This document shows, piece after piece, positions 8,996 to 23,200 of a DNA stretch of 64,000 bases. Below the pieces are notes generated by a model, which saw nothing but the letters and a program-made list of their open reading frames with translations, did not search any database and was not told the origin of the DNA. Both the position numbers and the translations under genes were made by a program. How positions within the stretch are numbered: position 1 is the first letter of the stretch; every line of letters begins with the position of its first letter. The DNA comes from Macrotrachela quadricornifera (Eukaryota; Rotifera; Eurotatoria; Philodinida; Philodinidae), in the NCBI GenBank assembly GCA_022393335.1, contig JAJEKB010021314.1:565811-629810 (forward strand). The letters are read 5' to 3'.

Positions 8996-11232
8996 TTTAA
9001 TCTTTTCCAGCACTACTTAATCGATATCAATAGCTATTTAAAGTTTTGCTAGCTATTCAATATATTCACCACGAGGCAAGTGGGAAAATAAAACAATTAA
9101 AATAAGTGTAAGTAATCGTCCATTGTTAGACTGTATTTCATTTATTAATCAAACAAATCTATATTGTTAATTTATTTTTCATGTGGATATTTTCAAATTG
9201 CTGATGATGAGTATTTCTCACTCATTTTCAGGTAACAACTCCAATTTGAGCAAGGGGAGGAAAGAAAGGGGAAAATTAAATAATTCAATTTAAATAGTTT
9301 TAACTAATCATCCGTTTTAAAACAATATTTTAGTGATTAAACAAAAAAATCTATATTACAAACGTATATATTGGCTGACTGTAGATTAGAATTTTGTACA
9401 ATATGCAAAAATGGAGTTCTGCATTGCAATTACTGACTGTTAAAAGGATTCATATTTATCAGCACTGCATTAATATAACTGATTAAAAGCTCATCATTAT
9501 GAATGCTGACTATTTTAGAAACAATATTTTATTCTTATTCTAAAATTTTATTAAAGGATTCAGGTATTTAAATGATTTAATAGTTGTAAATATCGTTTAA
9601 ATAGTTGAACTTTTACTTTTGAATAGCTACTTAAACAAAAAGTTACACGAATATTGGCGACGTGCCTTATTTTAAGTAGCTATACAGAGTTTTGCATAGC
9701 TATAATATTTAATTAAAAACTATCTCTTTTGAGAAGCTACTTTTTGGAAATATTGTTTTGTTTAATTAATTTGTTTCTAAAATAGCTTCAACGAATATAT
9801 TAGTTGACTACCTATAAATATAATGAATCGAGTCGTCACTATCAGTTATTAGGTCGTCGGTTTTATTGGTCAGTATATACTTACTTTAGTAAACATCTAT
9901 GAAGACTAAGATTTTTAAAAACAAATTTTGTCTTCCAAAATGAAATAAGAATATTAAAATTATCTAAACGGACAGAACATGGTGCACGTGAAACGGAAAA
10001 ATAATGAAACGTTAGATTCATTAGAAACGTTTCATTAGGAATCGATATGGTATAAGTAGTTGATCAATATAAAACTTTGTGTTCATTCGAAATTCAAGCA
10101 CTCCTAGATTTCTATTACAATTTGTGTCACATTATCTGAAAGAATGTAAATCAAAAAAAATTTGTAACATTTTCTAGTACTTTTTTCGACCTGACAGATT
10201 TTCTTCAACAAAACTTCAACCTTACCACAATCGAAATAGAATTCTGAGTTGTATATTTTCGAGAAAAAGAACTATTCATCCAATTTGAACCCGCTTTTAA
10301 ACAATTGACTATAATTGGTTAATATCAATTATGTGATGAGATGTGCCATCTCTCTCAGAAATCTCATGACAGATTCGGTATCTCCTGTAAAGACGCGGCA
10401 TCTCTGTCGGGAGATGCATCTTCAAGACCATCTCTAGGCTAAAATTTCAAAAGAAAAATTTTTATCAGGAGATGCAAATCCTAGAGATAGGGTATTTTCT
10501 TAGAGAGTTCAATATAGCAAAAAAAAATATGATTACTATGCGGTAATTGAATATTTTGTTGTAATGTGATTAGTATGAATGACATTTTCCATGAGATCTC
10601 TAATATGCCCAATTTCTTGAATCTATGACGCATCTCGATTGATAGGAAAAATATATGAAAACCTTTGAGAGATCTTTGAATAAATGAGCTCTGTTGTCAT
10701 TATATTATGGAAATCTTTCTGTCAACTCTGCAAAACTCAAGTCCATTATAGCTAAACAAACTAAATATTAATGAAGAATAAAATGAACTTTAACTTCTTT
10801 TCAACATATTATTGTACTGCTATTTTCAAACTATTGCGGATTTCAAGATGTAATTATTGCCGCTATCACAGCAACCAAAAAAAATATTGCATTTATTATA
10901 ATCGAAAATATGTATTGATGAATAACATAGAACTATGTAAATAATTAGAGTTTCGATGCGATGCATTGTTAAGTAATTGGTATGTACAAGCAAAGAAATT
11001 TTTAAAAAAATATAAAATGTTACAATATGTAGTGTATTCTCATGCATCATTCAGTAGCACTCGAAGCCAAACAATATCTGAAAGAAAATACTTCAACTGA
11101 TTTTAATGAGAAGACCATAGAATATACCAAAAATGAAAATTGACAAATATTTTACCTCTATATATGATTGATGTCTTTTATATATGTTTTTTTTTATGAA
11201 ATTTTCTTCTAACGAATATCTCAGTTGAATAG
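8996..11232. other. Intergenic AT-rich sequence with weak repeats
   Basis: The motifs AGCTATTTAAA / TAGCTACTTAAA and AATCTATATT recur loosely between 9000 and 9800, suggesting an old duplicated repeat. Around 10340-10500 the motif GGAGATGCATCT and its inverse recur and could form a hairpin. No gene is supported. Confidence 0.4.
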
Positions 11233-14200
11233 ATGTCTAAATCAGCATCGACAGACACGGCAAATAAGCCTGTAAGTAGAATTTACTGATAGTGAATATT
11301 TCGATGAATTGTTTCTTTTCATACAGAGATACAGTATTGTGGAAATTGAGAATGGCAATTCACCGCCGTCAACCACAAGTTCAGATCAGGTTAGTAGAAA
11401 CTCATTTATTCTTTCAATTTTCCAAAGTATTGTAAAGAGAAAACATAATATCAATAGATTTCCTGTGACTGAAAAAGTGTATGAATTTTAGAATAAGCAT
11501 AAATAAGATTTTAGTCATTTGTTCTACGTTTAATTTTTCTTGTTATGTATATTATCCTAGCACTTTAACCTCTAACGTCACTAATGGTTTTACAAGGTTA
11601 AGATGACTTTTGTCATTTTTTCATGGTCTTTATTGAAGCGAGAAGACTATCTAAAGTATTCGAGCTTCTGAATAAAGCATGAGCTTGAAATATATACTAA
11701 CAACAGAAAGATATCTTAAAGGACTGTTAGTTTATGACGGCAGCAACTTGTAGCTAGATATAGGTACTTGGTAATTATACGTACACTAAACCCAAATTCT
11801 GGTTGAGTATTCGATTCGGAAACTATAAATCCAGTTCTGATAATGTTGAATGCTGAGATGATTGCCCATGCTTTTCTTGGAGTATATGGACAATTATGGA
11901 AGCACCCAAATGTTTGGTCAAGTTTGAATTCGAATTTGAGTTTATATTCAGATCTTCGCGAAATGTTCTCTTTCCTTTGATACGCTTCTACTTTTATTAA
12001 TTCTTTCGAAATCGGTAATGTTTTAAAACGTCAATGAAGTTTCACGTAATCTGACGGGTGCGAATTGGAATCTTTTTTTGCGTCTCTTCGAAGTAAACGT
12101 TGCCACTACTTTTTTACACGATCTTGCTATGGCCTTCATCTTCTTTTCTCTTACTATCATTCGTGCGTCATAGTTTTTCCATTCTGTCATATATGTAGTA
12201 AAATGAAACTGATGAAGTACAAACTGAGAGATCTTAATTCACCTGAATTTATTTCTATATCAATCTGTCTTTTCAGAACAATCTACGGGTTATATATAGA
12301 GCGAAAACAAGAGAGAAAAATATATAAAACTAGTTGAAAGAAAGGAAAAGTTCATGACATATGAATGGCAGTAAGAGAAAAGAAGGTGCAGGTCATAACA
12401 AGATCGCGCAAAAGAAGCAGCTGCAACGGTTATTTTGAAGAGACACAAAGCAAATTTCCAATTCTTTCCCAGCAGATTATATGAAATCTCACTAAAGTTA
12501 TAAGACATCACCGATTTCGAAGGGATTAATTAATAAAAAATGATTCTAACCAGTCCAAAGAAACAGATTTTGAATAAAACTGTGATATCAGGCGTTGCGA
12601 TTGTGCGTGATTTCACAAACTACGATGTTTGACATTGGGGTAAGTCACGGTTTTTTATATCGCAGTTTTTACGCAAAGATGTGTATGTGATGTTCATTAT
12701 CGTCTTAATGTGTTTTATTGATGCATCATTGCCATATTAGGGAAGGTATAGGGACAAAAAGAGTGTTGCATTCTACTATTTTTAACATGTTTTTAAAAGT
12801 TTCCTTGTTGGCTCTGTTGGAGCAAGATCAATTTGGAATAGTGGAACTTTTCAAAAGTTCATCACACAATCTCTCGAAGGCTGGCTTCTCTGAACTTATG
12901 GCACAGCTTTAGTACTTTTGATATTTTTTAAAATCCGATCCGCTGATCCGAGTTACCTACGAAAAAAACCTCGATTTTCACCCACTTTCATCCTGCAGTT
13001 GTTCTCAAAATTTTATTTTGGAGAAACCGAATTCGATCTAAAACGTGTGGTGCAGTGCATTCCTATTTGTAGTTGTTATATACTTAAACTTATACTTTTC
13101 GTTGATGCTGTCTAGAAAAAAGGGCAGCCAATAAATATCCAAGCAGACATCGACAATATAACATCTATTCCGTCGACTAATGCCAAAGAGTTCGTATTTG
13201 ACCATGGTGACAGTATTTTTTATTACATTATTTGTATTTTTTTAGACATGACAAAAAAGAAAAGAAGAAGAAAATGAGGAGACCAATCACTATTTTTCTA
13301 ATCACCTTAGGTATTTGCTGTGGTCTAGGCATTGCGGCTATAGCCATAGCTGTACCTGTGGCTCTTTTAGTCAACAAAGGCAGCGCTTCATCGAATTCAA
13401 CAACGGTAGCTGGTAAGTAACAGAAGAACGAAGTTCGAATATATTTGGAGTGTAACCATAGAGTACCCGGAGAGGTATGCACCAAATGGAAACATTTGTA
13501 TCACAGCAACTATGATAAGCAACGCTCTCTATTATGCATTGTTTTTTTCCATTAAAAGTTAGGTAAAAGACTTGAAATTTGCCAAAAAAGTGACGGTGGC
13601 CATTGTGAACACATTTATTTTTAAACTGATATATTTTGTCAACAAAAGTAATACAAGTCTGAAAAATAAAACATGTCATAATAAAAAGTTATGATTAAAA
13701 ACAAGTGTTGTATACCCTTTTGATTACCTTAGGATTTTTAATTTAAAAAAAACGCTTTTCAATCTCTAATCCTGGTATAATTACAATCAACACAATTATA
13801 TAAGGTTAATTTAAACAAAAACAATGACAATTATTCATGTTTACTGTATGGCATAATACAGAGCACTGCTTATCATAGTTGCTGTGATTTAAATACTTCC
13901 ATTTTTTGTATACCTTTCTGGTCGCTGTGTATAATTTATTGGAAGGTAAGCGATCGATCTTTCCAGTGTATTTTTATTTTTGTCGATGTACAGATAGAGT
14001 ATGATATTATTTTTAAATGATGGGATTTTCAAGCTTTGTCCGTTACAACTTTAATGTTATAATCAAAGTTCTGGAAGTTTTTACACGAATCAATCTCATT
14101 GAAGAGTAAAGCAAGTGCCAATCTTCAGAACTATATTTTCTTAAAGGTTATATATGGTTCATTGGAGTATTTTTAGGTCGAGTAAAGTTTTGATTAGAAC

Positions 14201-17200
14201 CGATCAATTAAGACTGTTAATTGGTCGAGTTACTTACAGATTTCGACCGATGCAAAAGCGATCAGGTCTATACTGCTTGATAGGTTAGTTTTCTATGAGA
14301 AGCGTATCGGTGTTCTTCTCTAGTGAAATCCAATGTGAGTTCTTATTTGTACATAACAATTTGTAATTCTCTCTTGCCTGCTTATTCGCAAGGAAGGCAT
14401 AATCCTTTTGAACAAAGTATTAAGTTATAATGTTACTTTTGCGAAATCCTCATCTGAAAAACCTTAGCGACCTATGTATTCTCAAAACATTATTCGTTAC
14501 GTGCATCCAAATCAAAGGCAGGCGTTCGAACACCTTGCATATAAATCTGTGAATAGCTATGTCTTGTTATGTTTGTGAACTCTTTACATGTTTCTGAAAG
14601 ACACTTGCATAACAATCCGTATGTAGAAATACATGTTAACATATCAGAGACTGTATTATACTCTTATGGGATGTATTATGAATAATATAATTTCTGTTAT
14701 TTGCTGTAACTAAAACATGAAATAGAAGCTAAGAACCTATGAAAACATCTCATAATCTGTTAACACATTAAAAAAGGTTTTGTCAAACGTTATGAAATCA
14801 ACAAAAAATGCCGTTGAACGCTGATAGGAAATTGTTTAACTTAGAACCTTCACCCTCACCCTCACCCACAAGATTTTCATATGTTGATTGGGTTTTCTTT
14901 TAAAAAACATTGCATATCATATTTACAAGAAGAGAAACTATTTCGTATAACGATGTCTATCAGAATCATGAGAATAAAAATTTTGATCCTGTAAAATAGA
15001 AACATTGCTTTAGTCGATGACCGTTTTGTAGACTGATGACGTCAAATTCGCTTATGTACAATATGCCGTATCTTAACATTATTTATTATCTTCATTTCTA
15101 TGATGAACTTCATTATGAGAGAATCACAATCGAGTTTTATTTCAAAACAATTTATCGTCCATTTCGCTAAATGAATAATTAATTATAAGCGAAACTAGAG
15201 AGATAATAAGATGTTTCATTGAAAAATAATCTCTCTTAATCGACAACGAAGTGTTACATCATAGCTCTTTCATTTAGATCATCGTAAGTATACACTAACT
15301 TTTGTTCAAACCTGCCAAGTTATTGATTAATAATGCGAATAGAAAAAACTTGAAAATTCAAACAAGTTGGATTTAGTGCATGTAACGGATGGACCACAAG
15401 TTTTCAGACAAAATGTTTGTCCATTTTTCACCACCTCAAAAGTATTCTAGATGAATGTGAAGGGGTAGACAACGATCAGAATTTGATGCTCTTTTCTAAT
15501 ATGAGTTCAGAAATTCTGTGTTCATTTTTGTCAGGGAGAAGGAACAAAATCTTTAACAGCCAGTAAAAAATAGTCTGGACAAAATAATTGAGTCGAAGCT
15601 TTTGATCAATATTTGCTTTATTTTTGGTCTATGAAAAAGTATTGTAGACGCACAAAAACTACAAACTATGATCAGAATTTTGTGCCCTTTCTAAATATAG
15701 ACTGAAAATTTTTGTATTTGTTTTTATATGAGAGCAGTGAAACAATCTTTGAATATACCGGAAAATTGGGTTAATTGATGAACACATTGGTATTTGCTAC
15801 TCCCATGAGTCCTATGTGAAAATGATAAAAGCCGCTTGAATATGGTAGTTTTGTAGAGTAGACAGTCCTCTACAATATGTGAAGTCGAAGTCCAATATAG
15901 CTTTAATACACGTAAGGCTATCAGCATTTTCTGAGAAGCTATATCTACCTGAAGTGGATTTTGGTTAAAAAATCTGTTTCTCAAAAACGAGGGTAATGAA
16001 AAAACAAAAATTTAGATGCTTTGTAAGACAATAAAAAGAAACTGAAATAGCGCATTTTGTAGGGCAGGATTTGCTCTACAATTTGATATATGAACGAAAG
16101 TTATAACAGTGAGTTTCGAATTAGAATGATGGAAACACAAGAATGCGCAAAAGATATTTTTGTCCAAAAGCAACTTTTAAAACAATTCAATGATTCTCTC
16201 ATTGCTTCCAAACAAAAATAGATACAGCATTTCTGAACTCATATTCGGAAAGAGCATCAAATTCTGATCGTTGTCCACCCATTCACATTCATCCAGAATA
16301 GTTTTGAGGTGGTGAAAAATGGACAAACATTTTGCCTTCAAACTTTGGACCCACTGGTCATAACAACATCAGAACTATTTTTTCGGAATGGCCATAAACA
16401 ACATCTGACTTACGGAAAGGATCATTTCGTGGTGTTCATCTTATGATGTAACTAATATATAAAAGAAGCACCAAAGATTGATACTTCTATTCAACAAGAT
16501 TTTTATAGAGTGGTATTTTATAAGTCATCATACACAATCCTCATTTATTTCGAATTTCTGTTCATTTGCATCGACTGATGCATTTCATAGTGTTTCAATT
16601 AGAGTTAGAATGAACACAAACTATAAAAAAAGGGGGTTTTCCGTATGAATATCACGTGTGTCATTTCATCCTACAATCATGTGCACAGGTTTGTGAACTC
16701 TCCATAGATTCTCTTATTGTATATTCTACAATCTGGTAGAAGTTTCTCTTATCATTATTAAGCCTATTGTTGAGTTTAGCTATTGATATATATTAATACT
16801 GTGACGTAATTAAGACAAAACAAACGGTTGATATGCATTTCTGACTCTAAATCGAAAATAGTCGTATCTCAGTCAAAAAGACCCATGACGAGAAATCCTT
16901 TTAGTTTTGTGTAGTCCCACGAAGTTTTTACTTATTGTCAAGATATGAGGTTTAAAGCTTTTAATCATTTGTTGAGGTATCCTCGTTAACAGGAACTTCT
17001 TTTTAGAACATGAATAACAGATATTACCTGAGCATGTAGAGCATTAGTTGGTTGTTCTATTAAATACGTACCGTGAAACTTAAAATGGCTTTAGAACTAA
17101 TTGTAGTTAACTCTAACTCTAGAAGTTCAAATGGATTAAGGTCATGAATGAGTGTTTGAAATGATATAACTTCTAATGATGATGATCACATGGTATTCTT

Positions 17201-20200
17201 TAAGGATTTTATTTCTATCGTTTTATTGATACGTTTTAAATTGTTTACAATAACTAATCATTTAACTGTATCGATAAATCGCCGAACACTTTAGCGTTTA
17301 TTAAATACAAAATGAAAAGATAGTCGGTTTTGCTCGGATATCAATGGCTGATGTTTTTCTCAATCTTTAAATAGTAAAAGGAGCTTATTGAGATAGTAAG
17401 GTCGATGAGTGAAAATAGTGTAAAATACTTTCTCAGCAACTCAAAATATATATGAAATCAAAAAAAAACATGTTTATTTAGTATTTCTTCTTAATATAAC
17501 TTATTTGTAGTCTTTACTCGAAGATTTTTTTGTGATACATGATCTAACGGAAGCATTGGAGTATAGTAGTAAAAATGAAAAAAGTGGGTTTGTTTACACA
17601 ATTGAATTTGTTTCAAAACAAAAAGAAAATGTTATTTATTGTAAACAGTTACAAAGATCACCAATGCTATTCTATCAGAACACCATGTATCCTAATTGAT
17701 AATAGATTTATAGGTTATTTCAATTTCATATAAAATTATCTAACATCGAATGTGTTCTTTAGAAAACAGTCTAACTATGTTAACTTATATAGTACCGAAA
17801 TATTCTCTATTGTATTGATTATTGGATCAATCTGCAATCCAACTACAGCTAACGATCAACTAACATCTGCAAAGAATACATATAATTACTTTTAAAATAA
17901 AATATGATCACTAACACTTATTTTTACCGCTTAAACAGGACTAATGCTACCAGGAAACTCCCAAAAAATTGATTTCGAAACAATTATTGTTTGACTTTTT
18001 GTCACATTCATTGTACCAAATTATGCAAGACGTCCTCTATCATTGTCACATTATATTAGCAGAAAATAATTTATAAATCGAAACATATTTTAAAAAACTC
18101 TGCTATTTACTATTTGAACAACTTCACACTATTTCGCAATTTAATTCACCAACCACTGTACTACCATCTTCTTACCTGAAGATTCTTTTCATAATACAAA
18201 ACTCACTCTCTTGAGATTGCATATGACAACGACTACTTGACATTCATTTTCTCGTATGACAGATAATAAATTAAATGATTATATCTTTATCAGGAGGACC
18301 ACAGAAAATATCCACCATATTATCAACAACAACAACAACTGCTTTTCCACTTTCCATAACAATTACACCCACTATTATTACAACATTCACCACAACCACA
18401 GAAACAACATCAACCGCTTCCACAGTTTCCATGACAACCACATCCACCATTACCACAACATTAATCATATCGACGACAACCGAAACAACATCAAATACAC
18501 CAACAACAAAAACTACATCGACTACGTCGACAACATTAAGCCTCACAACAGGAACAACATCAATCACACCACCACTATCAACAACGACAACAACAATTGA
18601 AGCAACGTCGACCACATCAATAAACATCACCTACACAACATCCACGACAACAACAAGTGAATCCACAACAACAAGCCAAACTACAACAACAACAGACGCC
18701 ACAACAACAACTGAATCCACCACAACAAGCAAGACTACAACAACAACAGACTCTACCACAACAAGCCAAACTACTGCAGCAACAGACTCCACAACAACAA
18801 CCAAGACTACAACAACAACTGAAACCACGTCGACAACTGAGACAACTGCAACAACATCGACAACTGACACTACACCAACAACTGAAACCACATCAAAAAC
18901 TGAGACAACAAGAACAACATCCACAACTGAGACGACAGCAACAATTGAGAGTACAACAATAACTGAGACCACATCGACAACTGAAACCACATTCATAACT
19001 GACACTACAACAACAACAGAAGCCACAACAACAACTGAGACCACATTGACAACTAAGACTACAATAACAACTGAATCTACAACAACAGATGGATCTACAA
19101 CAACAACTGAAACCACATCGACAACTGATACTACAACAACAACTGAAGCTACAACAACTACTGAGAGTACAACAACAACTGAATCCACAACAACTACTGA
19201 GACAACATCGACAACTGAAACTACAATAACAACTGATAGCACCACAACAACAACTGAATCCACCACATCAGAGACAACTACAACAACATCGATAACTGAC
19301 ACGACACCAACAACTGAAACCACATCGACGACTGATACTACAACCACAAGTGGTACTACAACAACAACTGAGACTATGACACCAACAGAGACAACATTGA
19401 CAACTGATCTCACAACAACAAATGAAACTACAACAATAACTGAAACCACATCGACAAGTGATACGACAACAACTACAGAAACAACAACAACTGATACTAC
19501 AACAACAACTAAATCTACAACGACAACTCAAACTACATCGACAACTGATACTACAACAACTACTGATACTACAACAACAACTGAATCCACAACAACAGAT
19601 GAATCCACAACAACTGAGACAACTGAAACTACATTGACAACGGAGACTACAACAACAACTGACACTACACTAACAACTCAAACCACATCGACAACTGACA
19701 CAACAACAACAACTGAAAGCACATCGACAATTGATACTACAACGACAAGTGAGACTACAACAACTACTGATGCTACAACAACTACTGATACTACAACAAC
19801 TACTGATACTACAACAACAACAGAGAGTACAACAACAACCGAAGCCGCATCGACGACTGAGACTACAACAACTACCGAAACAACAACAGAAACCACATCG
19901 ACAACTCAAACCACATTGGCAACCAAGACTACAACAACAACTGAAACCACAACAACAGACGAAAATACAACAACAACTAAAAGCACATCGACAGTTGATA
20001 TTACAACAACAACAGAGACAACATTGACAACTGAAACTACAACAACAACTGAAACTACAACAACAGCTGAAACCACATCAACAACTGAAACTACATTGAC
20101 AACGGAGACTATAACAACAACTGAATCTACAACAACTGAGACGGCAACAACAACAACTGAAACTACAACAACAACTGAAACTACAACAACAACTGAAATC

Positions 20201-23200
20201 ACATCGACAACTGAAACTACATTGACAACCGAGACTACAACAACAACTGAAACTACAACAACAACTGAAACCACATCGACAACTGAAACCACATCGACAA
20301 CTGAGACCACATTGACAACCGAGACTATAACAACAACTGAACCCACAACAACTGAGACAACAACAAGAACAACAACTGAAACTACAACAACAACTGAAAC
20401 TACAACAACAACTGAAAACACATCGACAACTGAAACTACATTGACAATCGAGACTACAACAACAACTGAAACTACAACAACAGCTGAAACCACATCGACA
20501 ACTGAAACTACATTGACAACGGAGACTACAACAACAACTGAATCTACAACAACTGAGACGGCAACAACAACAACTGAAACTACAACAACAACTGAAAGCA
20601 CATCGACAACTGAAACTACAACAACAGCTGAAATCACATCGACAACTGAAACTACATTGACAATCGAGACTACAACAACAACTGAAACTACAACAACAAC
20701 TGAAACTACAACAACAACTGAAAGCACATCGACAACGGAAACTTCATTGACAACCGAGACTACAACAACAACTGAAAGCACATCGACAACTGAAACCACG
20801 TCGACAACTGAAATCGCATTGACAACCGAGACTACAACAACAACTGAACCCACTACAACTGAGACAACAACAACAACAACAACTGAAACTACAACAACAA
20901 CTGAAACCACATCGACAACTGAAACTACAACAACAACTGAAACCACATTGACAACCGAGACTACAACAACAACTGAACCCACAACACATGAGACAACAAC
21001 AAAAACAACAACAACAACAACTGAAACTACAACAACAAAAACAACAACAACAACTGAAACCACATCGACAACTGAAACCACATCGACAACTGAAACCACA
21101 TCGACAACTGAAACCACATTGACAACCGAGATTATAACAACAAGTGAATCGACAACAACAAGTGAAACCACATCAACAACGACAACCTCATCGACGTCGA
21201 CGAGCACCGCAACAACGACAACCTCATCGACGTCGACGAGCACCNNNNNNNNNNCGACGAGCACCGCAACAACGACAACCTCATCGACGTCGACGAGCAC
21301 CTCAACAACGACAACTTCAACGACGTCGACGAGCACCTCAACAACGACAACCTCATCGACGTCCACGAGCATCTCAACAACGACAACCTCATCGACGTCG
21401 ACGAGCACCTCAACAACGACAACCTCATCGACGTCGACGAGCACCTCAACAACGACAACCTCAACGACGTCGACAAGCACCTCAACAACGACAACCTCAT
21501 CGACGTCCACGAGCACATCAACAACGACAACCTCAGCGACAACGACAAGCACATCAACTAGCTCGACGACATCTGCAACAAGGACAACGTGAACGACATC
21601 GACATCTTCTACGAGCACTTCAACAACTACAACATCGGTTCCACCTGTTGCTGTTAGGAGTATTTCATCGTTTTGTGGTTGCGTAAATTTTACTCTGTCC
21701 TTGACTGGTATTTTGTTTAATAGTACTAGTGTGAAATATCAATGGCAATCTTCGCCAACTGGTCAAAGCACCTGGTCTAATATTAGTATTCCTAGTACAA
21801 CTTTTTCTGTGGGCATAGGGAGCCAAGCAACTTCAACTGATTATCGATGTCAAATCGTTGTGCTCTTTCCAACAGTGATGAATTTGTTATCATCGATTGT
21901 AACTGTGATGAATGCGTATTGTGCGCCAGATGGAGTTAGTTGTAGTGCGTCTGATACAATACATAATTTTATATTGATGGCTGAAGTGGACACACAAATC
22001 TATGATTTAGCCACAGGTTGTTCAACAAATGGTTATGATAACGGAAGTAGTCAATCAGTGAGTTTAGTTGGGAACACGAGCTATGTTGCTTTAGTATCAA
22101 CTCAGTGGTCTTCCATTGAACAATTATCGATATGGATTGATTTCAATGATAACTCTGTTTTCGAGTCGTCGGAACAAGTAGCATATGGCAGTCTAAATTC
22201 AACATACAATACACCTTTTATTGTATCGATCCCTCCTATCGGCCCAGTGGCTAAAACTGGTATTCATCGTATGAGAGCAACATTAGCCTATGGATATACA
22301 CCTGATCCATGCAATTCATTGAATAACTACGGCGAGACGCATGATTATACAGTGAATATTTTAACATATACACGTAAGTCATATAATGTGCGACTAGGGT
22401 AGGGAAGTTACCGTTACCAATCAGTTACGTTAATGGGTGACTGGTAGCAAATCCGTTACCAGTTACGCATTAACGGTAACTTCCGCGTCGTGGCAACGGT
22501 AGCTAATTACGGAAAATTTTTCACTCCAGAAAAAAAACAGCATTTCTCGAAAATAATGATTTTATCATCCTTGATCAACGATTCTAAATGTTCATGCATA
22601 TAAATCACGAGACAATTGCAGTCAATCTTGTAGAATAGAAAACCCAACTACTGCAATACCATTTTTCGGTAAACTTTGTCATCACTACTATAAGCACAAA
22701 ACATGGAGTTGTTCGTGTCATACGAACACGATCCCATAAAACCTCAGGATCGACTCGAACAAGATGATATTTAGTCCTCACAATAGCAGAGAAAATGTTT
22801 GAGCAAAGCCTCACTGGTTGAGATGAGAACCAATCCAATTGCAACACGCTTGTTCTCCGTCATAGTCTGGCGGGATTGCCGCGATTTCTATTTTTTTCCC
22901 AAACCCGGTCCCGATCTCGACGGGATCAGGATGGAGATCGAGATCGGAACGAGATGAAACTTTTAGAACTTAGCTAATTATTTCATATAGAAATGCAACT
23001 TTCAGCTTATTCAAAAATTTAATATATTGTTTCATAAAAATGAAACTAGAAAACACGTGTACACATGCCAAGAAAAACAATGCTCACAAAAGATAAATAA
23101 GTAAGATTGAAGAAACAACAAGTTTTGGTCACTCTTTCAGTTCACCTTTACTTGATACAATATTATTATTTTCGATTCGATGTTTCTTCGATGTCGAAGG

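Noticed and set aside
14848..14872. CCCTCA/CCCACA run as an interstitial telomere
   Set aside because: Only about four degenerate hexamers are present; too short and mixed to call telomeric.
18271..21618. Long open frames on the minus strand and in other plus frames across the Thr-rich region (Val-rich, Gln-rich and Cys-rich translations)
   Set aside because: They are shadows of the ACA/GAC repeat; only the Thr/Ser frame joins to exons on both sides with consistent splice phases.
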